A DNA stretch of 30,878 nt, taken from positions 1 to 30,878 of the forward strand of contig PXQZ01000047.1 of assembly GCA_003021755.1 (NCBI GenBank). Reading direction: 5' to 3'. Each line of letters starts with the position of its first letter. Positions within the stretch are counted from its first letter, which is position 1. The notes below the pieces were generated by a model, which was not told where the DNA came from, searched no databases, and worked only from the letters and a program-made list of their open reading frames with translations. This document shows positions 1 to 7,434 of this stretch, piece by piece. The DNA comes from Halobacteriales archaeon QH_8_67_36 (lineage in GTDB: Archaea; Halobacteriota; Halobacteria; Halobacteriales; Haloarculaceae). The translations under genes were made by a program, and so were the position numbers.

Positions 1-192
1 TCGGCGTTCAACCCCTCCGGCATCCGTGCCGGCACCCCCGCGCTGACGACGCGTGGCTTCGACGAGGAAGCATGTCGCGAGGTCGCCGACCTCATCTACG
101 AGGTCGTCGAGGCACCCCACGACGACGACGTGGTCGCCGAGGTCAGTGAACGCGTCGACGAACTCGCCGACGAGCACCCGCTGTACGAGTAA
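1..192 (+). CDS. glyA: Serine hydroxymethyltransferase, C-terminal end (partial)
   Basis: This is the last 63 codons of a gene that starts upstream of the window; it ends with TAA at 190-192. The reading frame contains SGIRAGTPALTTRGF, the conserved stretch near the C terminus of serine hydroxymethyltransferase, followed by a helical acidic tail ending HPLYE. SHMT is a cytoplasmic PLP enzyme interconverting serine and glycine while charging tetrahydrofolate with a one-carbon unit. The catalytic lysine lies outside the window. In haloarchaea glyA is often next to folD (from memory). Here a decayed folD remnant lies on the same strand about 4 kb downstream, with a broken gene and two sulfatase genes between. 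A hairpin and T-rich stretch just after the stop make a plausible terminator. Confidence 0.9.
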   Translation, partial: SAFNPSGIRAGTPALTTRGFDEEACREVADLIYEVVEAPHDDDVVAEVSERVDELADEHPLYE

Positions 193-228
193 CGGTCCGG
201 AACCGACTACCGCTATCGACTCCCCTCC

Positions 229-274
229 GAGACGTTCCGAAGGGGTCGAACGTCTCTGTCTCTCCCTTTCTTTT
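229..274 (+). terminator. Hairpin plus T-rich tract after glyA
   Basis: A perfect 9-bp stem (GAGACGTTC at 229-237 and GAACGTCTC at 248-256, 10-nt loop) is followed by a pyrimidine/T-rich run to 274 ending CTTTCTTTT. It lies 37 bp after the glyA stop. Archaeal termination depends mainly on the T-rich tract, so the hairpin may be extra. Confidence 0.55.
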
Positions 275-587
275 CGGCCACTTGGGAGGATTTGCACTGT
301 CCGCACATAGATGTCGCGGGCGTACCGTGGTTCGACAGGCCTACTTTTTTCGCCCAGCAATAGCGTGAATATAGACAGGCCTCGACGCGACGCTGCTGCT
401 TGTCACGATGCCCCTTTCCGTGTGGGTCGCCCTCGTTTACGACTCGTTCCCGACGCCTTGCTCGTCCTGTTCGTCTACGTGGGCTATGGCATCGCCTGCG
501 ACCGAGAGCATCCACTGCTCTGGCATCTCTTCCTCCTGTTGATGCGCTGGCAGTGCTCTTCCACGTCGTCAGCGCCACGTGGGGCCT

Positions 588-595
588 GCTCGGCC
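588..595 (+). repeat. Left target-site duplication of element copy 1
   Basis: The sequence GCTCGGCC recurs at 872-879, directly bracketing the element. A ninth base (T at 596, C at 880) does not match. Confidence 0.7.
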
Positions 596-596
596 T

Positions 597-871
597 GGTC
601 GTGTTTACTTTAGCAGCAACGGACCCAGAGAGCCAGAAAGCCCCCGCGTTCTCAGCTCCCGCGGCTCGCTGCGCTCGCGCGGCGTGCTTGCGTCGTCCTC
701 AGAAATCGAAGATTTCTGATGGGCTACGGTAGAGCTTTGCTCTACCGAACGCCGGGGTTCGCTGAGAACGCGGCCCCTTTCAGCCGCTTCGCTCTCTCGA
801 ACCACCCCCGAGTGTCGCAGGCCGGGGCTTTCTGGCTGTTCGCCGTCGCTGTCGCTTAACTAAACACTGCC
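597..871. mobile_element. Palindromic MITE-like element, copy 1 (275 bp)
   Basis: The element starts GGTCGTGTTTAC and ends TTAACTAAACACTGCC, giving terminal inverted repeats of the form GGYN-GTGTTTAG. At 630 and about 831 lies a second conserved inverted pair, AGCCAGAAAGC and GCTTTCTGGCT. Further inside are more nested arms, for example CCGCGTTCTCAG (644-655) against CTGAGAACGCGG (762-773), and two apical hairpins (699-719 and 728-746). No reading frame for a transposase is present, so it is non-autonomous or serves another role. It interrupts a small membrane-protein gene and is flanked by an 8-bp direct repeat. Copy 2 at 16308-16582 has exactly the same length and termini but a largely different interior. 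Confidence 0.75.
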
Positions 872-879
872 GCTCGGCC
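872..879 (+). repeat. Right target-site duplication of element copy 1
   Basis: GCTCGGCC matches 588-595 exactly. The interrupted gene's frame resumes here. Confidence 0.7.
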
Positions 880-1076
880 CCATCGCGGAGTTCGAGGTTA
901 CGGAGACGGTTACGCCGACACGGTAAGGAAGTCAGCGAGGGAGTGGACGACGGAGACCTCACCGCGCACGAGGGCACCGGCCGGCTGGTCCGTCGCTCCT
1001 CGACCGCGTACGACCCCTGTCTGTTCGACGAGTGGACGGCGACAGCCCGGGCTTGCGGTCGTGGCCGCCCGCGAGC

Positions 1077-2519
1077 TCACCTCCCGCGGAGATGCCGACC
1101 GGTGAACTTCGCTATCGGGTCGCCCGTGTCGTCCATCCACTCGGCGAGTCGGTCCCGGAGCCGCGAGCGAACGTCGCTGTAGTCGGAGTGGGAGATGAGG
1201 TTCCGTAACTCGTGGGGGTCCGACCGGAGGTCGTACAGTTCGTCGATGTCGGGCGCGTTGAAGACGTACTTGTACCGCTTGGTCCGGACCATCCGCTGGG
1301 AGTACAGCCCCATCTCGTCGCCGTGGTACTCGCCGAAGACGGCCTCGCGCTCGTTACGGTCCGTCTCGTCCCGGAGCGCGGGCCACAGACTTTGGGCGTC
1401 GATGTCGTCTGGGACCGGCACGTCGGCCGCTTCGAGGAACGTCGGCATCAGGTCCATGAGCGAGACGAGGTCGTCACAGACCCGTCCCGACCCGGCGACA
1501 CCCGGCCCACGGACGACCAGCGGGATGCGGTAGGTGTCGTCGTACATCAGCGGCCCCTTGTTCCACTGGCGGTGGCCGCCGGTGAAGTCGCCGTGGTCCG
1601 AGGCGTGGACGACGAGCGTGTTCTCGGCGACGCCCAGTTCGTCCAGTTTCGCCAGAACGCGGCCTATCTGGTCGTCGATGTGGTGCATGAACCCCATGTA
1701 CAGCCCTCGCAGGCGCCTCCAGTCCTCCCGGTCGAGGCCCTCGACGCCGCGGTAGTCGCGGTAGTTCGCCTGGACCTGCGGCTTGCCGTCGAAGGTCTCG
1801 GCGTCGGAGGGCCAGGGAGCGATGTCGTCGGGGTCGTACATCGAGGCGTACGGCTCCGGAACCAGATACGGGTGGTGTGGCCCCTGGAAGTCCACCCGGT
1901 GAAAGAACGGCTCGTCCCCGCTTGCCAGTCCCTCCAGCCGTCCGAGCGTCAGTTCGGCGTTGAACGCGGAGCGGGTCGCCTCGGGCGGTATCGGCAGCGT
2001 GCCGCCCAGCAGGTCCCGGGAGTCGGCAAAGTCCGCGTACACCGGGTCGCGGGGCGCTATCGTATCCGGGTCGATTCCGTGTTCGCGCTGGTAGTCGTCC
2101 AGCCCGGAGGCCAGATGGGCGTCGTGGTGGGCGTCGCTCCCACCGACGTAGTCGAAGCCGAAGTCCTCGGGCGTCCCCGTTCGCCCGACGTGCCACTTGC
2201 CGACGTAGGCGTTCCGGTAGCCCGCGTCCCCGAGCGCCCGCCCGAACGTCGGGACGGTGTCGGCGAGGTCGGTCCGGACGGCGTCGGGTTCGTGGACGTT
2301 GTTGAGTATTCCGTGGTTGTGGGGGTAGCGCCCGGTCAGCAGCGACGCCCGGGCGCTGCTGCAGATGCTGATGGGTGTGAAGGCGTGGCTAAAGCGAACG
2401 CCGTCGGCCGCCAGCCCGTCTATCGCCTCGGTCTCGACGGGCGGGCCATCGGACCCGAGCAGGTCGTGGCGCTCCTGGTCGGTCAGCACCAGGAGGACGT
2501 TCGGTCGCCCGGCGCTCAT
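1077..2519 (-). CDS. Sulfatase (alkaline phosphatase superfamily), CSSAR active site
   Basis: The product is 480 residues, starting at ATG 2519 (MSAGRPNVLLVLTDQERHD); longer in-frame starts would run inside the upstream gene. Asp14 in VLTDQ is the first metal ligand. Cys53-Ser-Ser-Ala-Arg57 followed by SLLTGRYPHNHG sits where sulfatases carry the cysteine converted to formylglycine; the usual C-x-P/A-x-R core has Ser at the third place. ASDHGDFTGGHRQWNKG is the second metal-binding region. The C terminus has the common YDLRSDPHELRNL stretch. There is no signal peptide, so it is probably cytoplasmic. It should cleave a sulfate ester, substrate unknown. Its start overlaps the stop of the upstream paralogue by one base (TGATG), so the two are probably co-translated. 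Confidence 0.85.
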   Translation of the reverse strand: MSAGRPNVLLVLTDQERHDLLGSDGPPVETEAIDGLAADGVRFSHAFTPISICSSARASLLTGRYPHNHGILNNVHEPDAVRTDLADTVPTFGRALGDAGYRNAYVGKWHVGRTGTPEDFGFDYVGGSDAHHDAHLASGLDDYQREHGIDPDTIAPRDPVYADFADSRDLLGGTLPIPPEATRSAFNAELTLGRLEGLASGDEPFFHRVDFQGPHHPYLVPEPYASMYDPDDIAPWPSDAETFDGKPQVQANYRDYRGVEGLDREDWRRLRGLYMGFMHHIDDQIGRVLAKLDELGVAENTLVVHASDHGDFTGGHRQWNKGPLMYDDTYRIPLVVRGPGVAGSGRVCDDLVSLMDLMPTFLEAADVPVPDDIDAQSLWPALRDETDRNEREAVFGEYHGDEMGLYSQRMVRTKRYKYVFNAPDIDELYDLRSDPHELRNLISHSDYSDVRSRLRDRLAEWMDDTGDPIAKFTGRHLRGR

Positions 2520-3976
2520 CAGAGGTAGCCGAGGTCCGCGAGGCGGTCTTCGGTCGTGTCGGAGACGTCGACGCTGCCGTCCGCGTCTGCCTCGTCGAAA
2601 CTCCCCAGCCACTCGTCAAGCGAGGCAGCGAGTTCGGCCGTCTTCCGGGGGTTCACAGCCGAGATGTCGTGGCGTTCGCCCGGATCATCGCGGAGGTCGT
2701 ACAGCCACTCGTTGCCGTCCGAGGCACGGACGAACTTGTAACCGTTCGTCCGGACGGCCCGGAGCGTGCGCTGGTAGTCGTACAGCCGCTCGGGGACGTG
2801 GTCGAACTTCTCTTCCAGTACGTCGATGGGCGGCCGCGGGCGCACGTACTCGGCGATGACCTGCGAGCGCGGCGGGTCGCCCACTCCCGGGTGGAACGAC
2901 TCCGTCTGGAACCCCTCGTACAGCGCCGGCGCGTCGATGCCGGCCGCATCGAGCAGCGTCGGCGCGAGGTCGGCCGTCTGGACCAGTCGGTCGCTCCGAA
3001 CCTGCCTCTCGGTAAACTCGCCACCGTGAACCACGAGCGGGACGTGCAGGACGGTGTCGTAGAGGCTGTACTGGTGGCCCAGAAAGCCGTGTTCGCCGAT
3101 GTTCTCGCCGTGGTCGCTCATCGCGACGAAGACGGTGTCCTCCCACTCCCCCGAAGCCTCCAGGGCAGCCCGAAGCCGGCCGAGCTGGGCGTCCAGATAC
3201 GCGATTTCGGCCCTGTACAGCGAACGAACCACGTCCCACTCCTCGTCGGTGTAGTCGAACAGCCCCACGTCGAACTCGCGGGGGTCCTGTCGCAGCGCCA
3301 TCGCGCGGTCGTAGCTCCACCCCTCGGGGAGGTACTCGCGGGCGTAAGCGGGCGGCGGGCGGTACTCTAGATGAGGCTCGATACAGTTGGCGAATAGGAA
3401 AAACGGGGCCTCCGAGTCGCGCCCGTCCAGCCACTCGGCAATCCAGTCGACCGTCGCCGCGGCGCCGTCGTCGGGCTCGTTCGTCCTCGACAGCAGCCGG
3501 CGGAGGCGCTCGAACGTCGGTCCGCCGAGGCGGCTCCGCCGGACGGCGTTGGTCGCCCGGTGGCCCCAGGAGCCGGCGCCGCTCCAGGCGTCGGTCCGCT
3601 CGGAGTCGTCGCGGAACGCCCCGAAGCCGTCGACGACGCCGAACTCGTCGGTTATCCAGACGTTGTTGGAGACGCCGGCCGTGTCGTAGCCGGCGTCGGC
3701 GAAGGCGTCGACGATGGTGGGGAGCGACCCGTCGAAGCGGGTGTGGTCGGCGTGGGCCCCGTGTTTCGACGGATACGTCCCGGTGAACAGCGAGACGTGC
3801 GACGGCAGCGTCCACGGCGCCGTAGCGAAGGCGCTGGTGTACTCGGCGCCAGCGTCGGCCAGGGCGGCGAGGTTCGGTGTCAGTTCGGGGTCCGCGGGCA
3901 CCGTCTCGGCGGCCCGCATCGTATCCATCACGAACAGGACGATATTGGGAGCGTCGCGGGGCGATGTGGCGGTCAT
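2519..3976 (-). CDS. Sulfatase-superfamily hydrolase with Thr at the nucleophile site
   Basis: The product is 485 residues from ATG 3976 (MTATSPRDAPNIVLFVMDTM), with GGTGAT a few bases upstream as a possible ribosome site. Asp18 (VMDTMR) and the SDHGENIGEHGFLGHQ stretch are the metal-binding parts of the alkaline phosphatase/sulfatase fold. The nucleophile region reads APWTLPSHVSLFTGTYPSKHG, with Thr56 instead of the Cys or Ser of true sulfatases. Thr at this place is typical of phosphoryl- or phosphoethanolamine-transferring members, so a phosphodiester or phosphonate substrate is as possible as a sulfate. No signal peptide is visible. It is the first gene of a two-gene unit with the 1077-2519 paralogue; together they could process a surface glycan or its breakdown products (inference). 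Confidence 0.8.
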   Translation of the reverse strand: MTATSPRDAPNIVLFVMDTMRAAETVPADPELTPNLAALADAGAEYTSAFATAPWTLPSHVSLFTGTYPSKHGAHADHTRFDGSLPTIVDAFADAGYDTAGVSNNVWITDEFGVVDGFGAFRDDSERTDAWSGAGSWGHRATNAVRRSRLGGPTFERLRRLLSRTNEPDDGAAATVDWIAEWLDGRDSEAPFFLFANCIEPHLEYRPPPAYAREYLPEGWSYDRAMALRQDPREFDVGLFDYTDEEWDVVRSLYRAEIAYLDAQLGRLRAALEASGEWEDTVFVAMSDHGENIGEHGFLGHQYSLYDTVLHVPLVVHGGEFTERQVRSDRLVQTADLAPTLLDAAGIDAPALYEGFQTESFHPGVGDPPRSQVIAEYVRPRPPIDVLEEKFDHVPERLYDYQRTLRAVRTNGYKFVRASDGNEWLYDLRDDPGERHDISAVNPRKTAELAASLDEWLGSFDEADADGSVDVSDTTEDRLADLGYL

Positions 3977-4219
3977 ACGTAATCACCTATCAATGACAGC
4001 GAGCCAATATCTTCGGACACAGTCGGGTTGTGTCAGTCGTTCTATTCGATCCTGGGGCCTGCAGCTGCCGGGTGGTCATGAGTTCCGGACAGCAAACCGA
4101 CAGCAAGCTTCGGTGTGACTGCCTCACCACTGGCGTTCGTCTTTGTTTCCAGACGGTGAACTCCGCGTACGAAGACACCGACCAGACGGACTCTCATCGG
4201 CAGCGGGATAGTCCCGCTA

Positions 4220-4564
4220 TCGTCGCTGGCGGGTTGTCCGGCGCTCAGGACGGCGGCAGTCGAAACGGGCGACTGCCCGCGCTCGTCACCGTGGTGACGA
4301 GCGACGACCCCGCGAGCGAGACGTGCGTCTCGATGACACAGTCCGACTGCGAGGAGGTCGGCATCGAGGCGTTGGACGTCGGAACCGACCCCGACGCCGA
4401 CACGGAGAAGGGTGCAACTGGTCGGTGACATCGATTTCGAGAGTACGACAGAGCGGGCCGGTGCCATCACGCTAGTCCCCGGCGGCGTCGGTCCGATGAC
4501 ACGCGCGAGGTTGCCGGTCAAAGCGACGAGACTGCACCACGACCTCGACGTGAACCTGCCCTAA
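4220..4564 (+). pseudogene. folD: folD remnant (methylenetetrahydrofolate dehydrogenase/cyclohydrolase)
   Basis: Two pieces of FolD in different frames are fused by an internal deletion. The first (about 4275-4410) reads VTVVTSDDPASETCVSMTQ and CEEVGIEALDVGTDPDAD, the N-terminal substrate-domain region. The second (4412-4564, one frame over) reads VQLVGDIDFESTTERAG, AITLVPGGVGPMTRA and DLDVNLP then TAA, the C-terminal region with the family signature PGGVGPMTR. About two thirds of the usual 290 or so residues are missing, including most of the NADP domain. The upstream limit is approximate because the N terminus is degraded. It lies on the same strand as glyA. The cell presumably has another FolD or an alternative route. 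Confidence 0.8.
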
Positions 4565-4621
4565 TACCGGGCCTGCAGCCGCAGGCGGGACACTGGGAAG
4601 TCCTCTCTCCGTATGTTAACC

Positions 4622-4996
4622 ATGAGCGAACCGGACCACGTCGAAGGCGTCTATTTCACGCGGATCAACCCTGTCCTCGCCGATGTCTCGTACCCCATCA
4701 CTGCCGACGAGTTGATCGACCGATACGGCGACCGGGAACTCGAACGGACCAACGCCGACCCGATATCCGTCACGGCGCTGTTCGAGCCGATGGGCAACGC
4801 CACCTTCGACTCCCCGGACGCCGTCCGACAGATGCTCCTCTCCCAGATGCCCCGTGACAGCGAGGGCCGGACGAACTACTCGGACCGCGGCGGCTCCCAC
4901 CCCGTCCAAACGGAGGCCGCCGAGGCGGCCGCAGCACAGACGGCGGCCGACCTGGAGGACGGTGCGGCCACCAACCACGACCGTACGGAGCAGTAG
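4622..4996 (+). CDS. Small haloarchaeal protein (DUF5789-like)
   Basis: The product is 124 residues from ATG 4622 (MSEPDHVEGV); an in-frame ATG at 4613 would add MLT. The first 90 residues look like a compact domain: VSYPITADELIDRYGDREL and a helix DAVRQMLLSQMP. The tail is Ala/Glu-rich and probably disordered. The YPITADELIDRYGDREL stretch resembles haloarchaeal proteins I recall as DUF5789, of unknown function. There are no membrane segments. It is convergent with the zinc-ribbon gene, whose stop begins 3 bases after this one. The folD remnant ends 57 bases upstream, and a small hairpin (4571-4586) lies between. Confidence 0.7.
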   Translation: MSEPDHVEGVYFTRINPVLADVSYPITADELIDRYGDRELERTNADPISVTALFEPMGNATFDSPDAVRQMLLSQMPRDSEGRTNYSDRGGSHPVQTEAAEAAAAQTAADLEDGAATNHDRTEQ

Positions 4997-4999
4997 GCG

Positions 5000-5719
5000 C
5001 TACGTCCGGTCCCGCTCCAGCCCGGAGAGCCAGTTGTCGGCCGTGACGGCCGCGTTCTCGTCGCCGTCGATGTACCGACCCAGGTCGCGAGCGGCGTGCA
5101 TGAGCCGGTTCGTGTCGGCGGGGTCGACGTCGCCGTCCAGCGCCTCGACGCGCTTGCGGTGGTCGCGGATACGCCCCGAGAGACGTCGGGCGTGGCCGTC
5201 GGGGTTATCGTTGAGGTAGGCCCGAACGTCACGCTGGTAGCTGTCGACGGCGCCGGCCATCGCCAGTCCGAACTCGGCGCGGAACGCGTCGGGAACGGCC
5301 TCGTGGCCGGGACGCTCGCCCCGGTCGGCGCCGGCGAGCAGGTCCAGCACGTAGAGCTCCGCCGCATCGGACGGGCGAGCCCGTCGGGCGAACGCGCCGG
5401 CGACGGCGGCGAGTTCGACGGCCGCGACGTACGTCCCGTCGAGGGGTTTCAGCCGGCCGGTGTCGATGAACCCCCGTTTGCGGGTGTACTCCCGGCAGGC
5501 CTCGGCGACATCCGCGGCCAGTTCGTCGGTCGGCACCTCGTCCACCCGGTTGCGCAGCGGCGTCAGGTCCAGTTCGACCGGCGTGTCGGTGTGTTCGGTC
5601 GGGTCGTCGACGCCGACGCTGTGGAGGCTCCCACACTCCGGACAGGCGACGCTCCCGGTGTCGTAGTAGGCCCACCGGGTGCCACAGGACTTGCACTCGC
5701 GGTCCCCGCGGATTTTCAT
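5000..5719 (-). CDS. Zinc-ribbon protein of unknown function
   Basis: The product is 239 residues from ATG 5719 (MKIRGDRECKSCG). Cys9-x2-Cys12 and Cys26-x2-Cys29 form an N-terminal TFIIB-type zinc ribbon (CKSCGTRWAYYDTGSVACPEC). The rest is an acidic, mostly helical domain with no motif I recognise; segments such as RGFIDTGRLKPLDGTYVAAVEL and DVDPADTNRLMHAARDLGRYIDG are family-like in haloarchaeal hypotheticals. The ribbon suggests binding to nucleic acid or another protein. The gene starts 22 bases after the stop of the carbonic anhydrase gene on the same strand and is probably transcribed with it. The ATG at 5719 is preferred because the ribbon begins directly after it. Confidence 0.75.
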   Translation of the reverse strand: MKIRGDRECKSCGTRWAYYDTGSVACPECGSLHSVGVDDPTEHTDTPVELDLTPLRNRVDEVPTDELAADVAEACREYTRKRGFIDTGRLKPLDGTYVAAVELAAVAGAFARRARPSDAAELYVLDLLAGADRGERPGHEAVPDAFRAEFGLAMAGAVDSYQRDVRAYLNDNPDGHARRLSGRIRDHRKRVEALDGDVDPADTNRLMHAARDLGRYIDGDENAAVTADNWLSGLERDRT

Positions 5720-5741
5720 ACTCGCTCTCGGATCGCCGGCC

Positions 5742-6449
5742 TCATGTTTGTTCCGCGGTCGGTGTCCGCCCGTACTCCCAGCGGCGCCCGATGCGGTCGG
5801 CGACGTCGGGGTTCTCGTCGCGCAGCGTCGCCACATCGGTTTCCCCGTCGACGTTGATGACGTGGACTTTCCCGCGCCGGTCCGAGTAGACGTCTTGGAA
5901 GTCATACACCGCACCGACGACGGTCACGTCCTCGGGGACGTCCTCGCTCCCGACCAGGCGGCTGACCTGGTGGTCGACGTTGTACTCGACGAGGTGGTTG
6001 ATGGCCGCCACGTCCGAGAGGTCCTCCGGGAGGACCGAGAGGGCCTCCTCGAGGTGGGGTTTCAGCTGTTCCAGGCAGTATTTCACCCCCCGTGGCTGGA
6101 TGACGTCCTCGGTGAGATACTGGAACGCGGTCGTGACGGCGCCACAACCGGTGTGGCCGACGACGACGGCGACCTCGGTGTCGGTGTTCCAGAGCGGGAA
6201 CATCACGTCCCCGGAGACGAGATGGCCCATGCTCGTGGGCTGGGTGACCCGGTTTCCGATGTTCCCGACGGTGAATATCTCCCCGGGAACGTCGTTGCCC
6301 CACATGTCGTTCTGCAGGACCCGGGAGTCCGAACAGCAGATGGTGACCGCGTCCGGGAACTGGGTGTTCTGGATGTCGTCGAAGCGCGCGTCGTCTATCT
6401 CCGCGTGTTCGGCGTTTCGCGCCAACATCTCGACGACGGTCTCGTGCAT
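5742..6449 (-). CDS. Beta-carbonic anhydrase
   Basis: The product is 235 residues. It has the beta-class zinc site: Cys39 with the Asp41-Arg43 dyad in CCSDSR, and His99 with Cys102 in VGHTGCGAV. VGNIGNRV is the conserved stretch between them. The enzyme interconverts CO2 and bicarbonate; in haloarchaea it could feed carboxylases or balance pH. The start at 6449 (MHETVVEML) is chosen over an ATG at 6470 because a TATA-like box at 6472-6477 lies at the right distance for a leaderless transcript beginning at 6449. The zinc-ribbon gene follows after 22 bases. Confidence 0.9.
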   Translation of the reverse strand: MHETVVEMLARNAEHAEIDDARFDDIQNTQFPDAVTICCSDSRVLQNDMWGNDVPGEIFTVGNIGNRVTQPTSMGHLVSGDVMFPLWNTDTEVAVVVGHTGCGAVTTAFQYLTEDVIQPRGVKYCLEQLKPHLEEALSVLPEDLSDVAAINHLVEYNVDHQVSRLVGSEDVPEDVTVVGAVYDFQDVYSDRRGKVHVINVDGETDVATLRDENPDVADRIGRRWEYGRTPTAEQT

Positions 6450-6470
6450 GGAACAGCTGAGACGCGCCAC

Positions 6471-6478
6471 GATTATAT
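6471..6478 (-). promoter_or_regulatory. TATA-like box of the carbonic anhydrase gene
   Basis: GATATAAT on the minus strand lies about 25 bases before ATG 6449, the normal archaeal spacing for a leaderless transcript. Confidence 0.6.
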
Positions 6479-6507
6479 CCCTTCGTGACGTTTCCCTGCC
6501 ATCGGCG

Positions 6508-7434
6508 CTACTGGGACCGAAACCGGGAGACGACGGGCGCCAGCTCCGCGGTCACGGCCCGGCGCTTCAACAGCAGGAACCCGGCGAAGATACAGCAGAA
6601 GCCGACGACGTTCAGCGCGCCGAGGCGTTCACCGAGGACGAGCCATCCGGCGAGGGCGGCGACGACGGGGACGGCGTAGCTGACCAGGTTTATCTCGATG
6701 GCCCCGACTCGGCCGAGCAGGTCGAAGTAGACGACATAGCCCAGTGCGCTTGCGAACACGGCCAGATACAGCACCGCGGCCACCGCACCGGGGGTGATGT
6801 CCACGCCCGCTAGCGACTCACCGGCCACTCCCGCGCTGATGGCGTGCAGCAGGGCAGCGCCGAGCGCGGTCGCCCACGCGACCATCCCCTCCGAAGAGAT
6901 GTCGCCGTCGAGCCGCTGGACCAGGACGCTCCCCAGGGCCACCGAGGCCGCGGCGAGCACCACGAACGCTGACGGGAGTACCGACCCGCCGAACAGGGAC
7001 TCCGGCGTCGGCCGGGCCACGAGTACGACACCGAAGAAACCGACCGTCAGCCCGACCAGTCCCAGCGGCGTCAGCCGTTCCGAGGGAACAAAGAGCCGTG
7101 CGAACGCTGTCGAGAGGACGGGGCTCACGCCGATGAGAATCGCCGCGACGCCGCTCGTGACTCCCTGCTGGCCGACGAAGAGGAAGGCGTTGTACAGGGC
7201 GATGATGAGCGTCCCCTCGACGACAAGCGTGAGCCAGTCCGCACGGCTCCGGGGGAGCCAGTACTCGCTCGTCAGTGCCGCGTAGCCAAGCATCAGCACG
7301 GCCGCCACGTCGTAGCGGACCGCGGCGAAAAACACCGGCGGCAACGCCGCCAGCCCGGCCTTGATGGCCACGAACGCGGTTCCCCAGACGACGGCGAGGA
7401 CGACGAACAGCGCGGCCGCACGGCGCTCGCTCAT
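6508..7434 (-). CDS. DMT-superfamily (EamA) transporter
   Basis: The product is 308 residues from ATG 7434 (MSERRAAALFVVLAVVWGTAFVAIK). It shows ten hydrophobic segments in two repeated EamA halves of five. The first half has the typical start VVWGTAFVAIKAGL and the loop GVTSGVAAILIGVSPVL; the second has GYVVYFDLLGRVGAIEINLV and the final pair of helices after LVLGERLG. Such proteins export or import small metabolites such as amino acids or nucleotide-sugar-like compounds; substrate cannot be read here. The start overlaps the stop of a broken membrane gene by four bases (ATGA), suggesting the pair was once translationally coupled. Confidence 0.85.
   Translation of the reverse strand: MSERRAAALFVVLAVVWGTAFVAIKAGLAALPPVFFAAVRYDVAAVLMLGYAALTSEYWLPRSRADWLTLVVEGTLIIALYNAFLFVGQQGVTSGVAAILIGVSPVLSTAFARLFVPSERLTPLGLVGLTVGFFGVVLVARPTPESLFGGSVLPSAFVVLAAASVALGSVLVQRLDGDISSEGMVAWATALGAALLHAISAGVAGESLAGVDITPGAVAAVLYLAVFASALGYVVYFDLLGRVGAIEINLVSYAVPVVAALAGWLVLGERLGALNVVGFCCIFAGFLLLKRRAVTAELAPVVSRFRSQ

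Larger units (their letters stand above)
408..926 (+). pseudogene. Small membrane protein gene, frameshifted twice and interrupted by a 275-bp element
   Basis: Three consecutive reading frames give pieces of one hydrophobic protein. From ATG 408 comes MPLSVWVALVYDS; in the next frame (about 452-540) DALLVLFVYVGYGIACDREH and PLLWHLFLL; in the third frame (538-595) VDALAVLFHVVSATWGLLG. The third piece runs into the mobile element at 597. After the element, removing it together with one copy of the 8-bp repeat continues the same frame as GPIAEFEVTETVTPTR, then TAA at 924-926. The rebuilt product is about 80 residues with two or three membrane segments. I do not recognise the family. The two single-base frame changes lie near 447-452 and 533-540. 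The insertion is clear; which lesion came first cannot be told. Confidence 0.65.

Noticed and set aside
311..613. 100-codon plus-strand frame as an independent gene
   Set aside because: Only its middle third is protein-like; that part is one piece of the frameshifted membrane gene starting at 408.
597..871. Assigning the palindromic element to a known IS family
   Set aside because: An 8-bp target duplication fits several families; the terminal sequence alone did not let me pick one, so no name is given.
943..1076. Frame reading DDGDLTAHEGTGRLVRRSST after the broken membrane gene
   Set aside because: Composition looks protein-like and it might be a remnant, but it is short, matches no family I know, and runs into the antisense of the sulfatase 3' end.
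1212..2528. Long open frame on the plus strand opposite the first sulfatase
   Set aside because: Val/Arg-rich composition without motifs, mirrored by a clear sulfatase on the other strand; typical high-GC antisense shadow.
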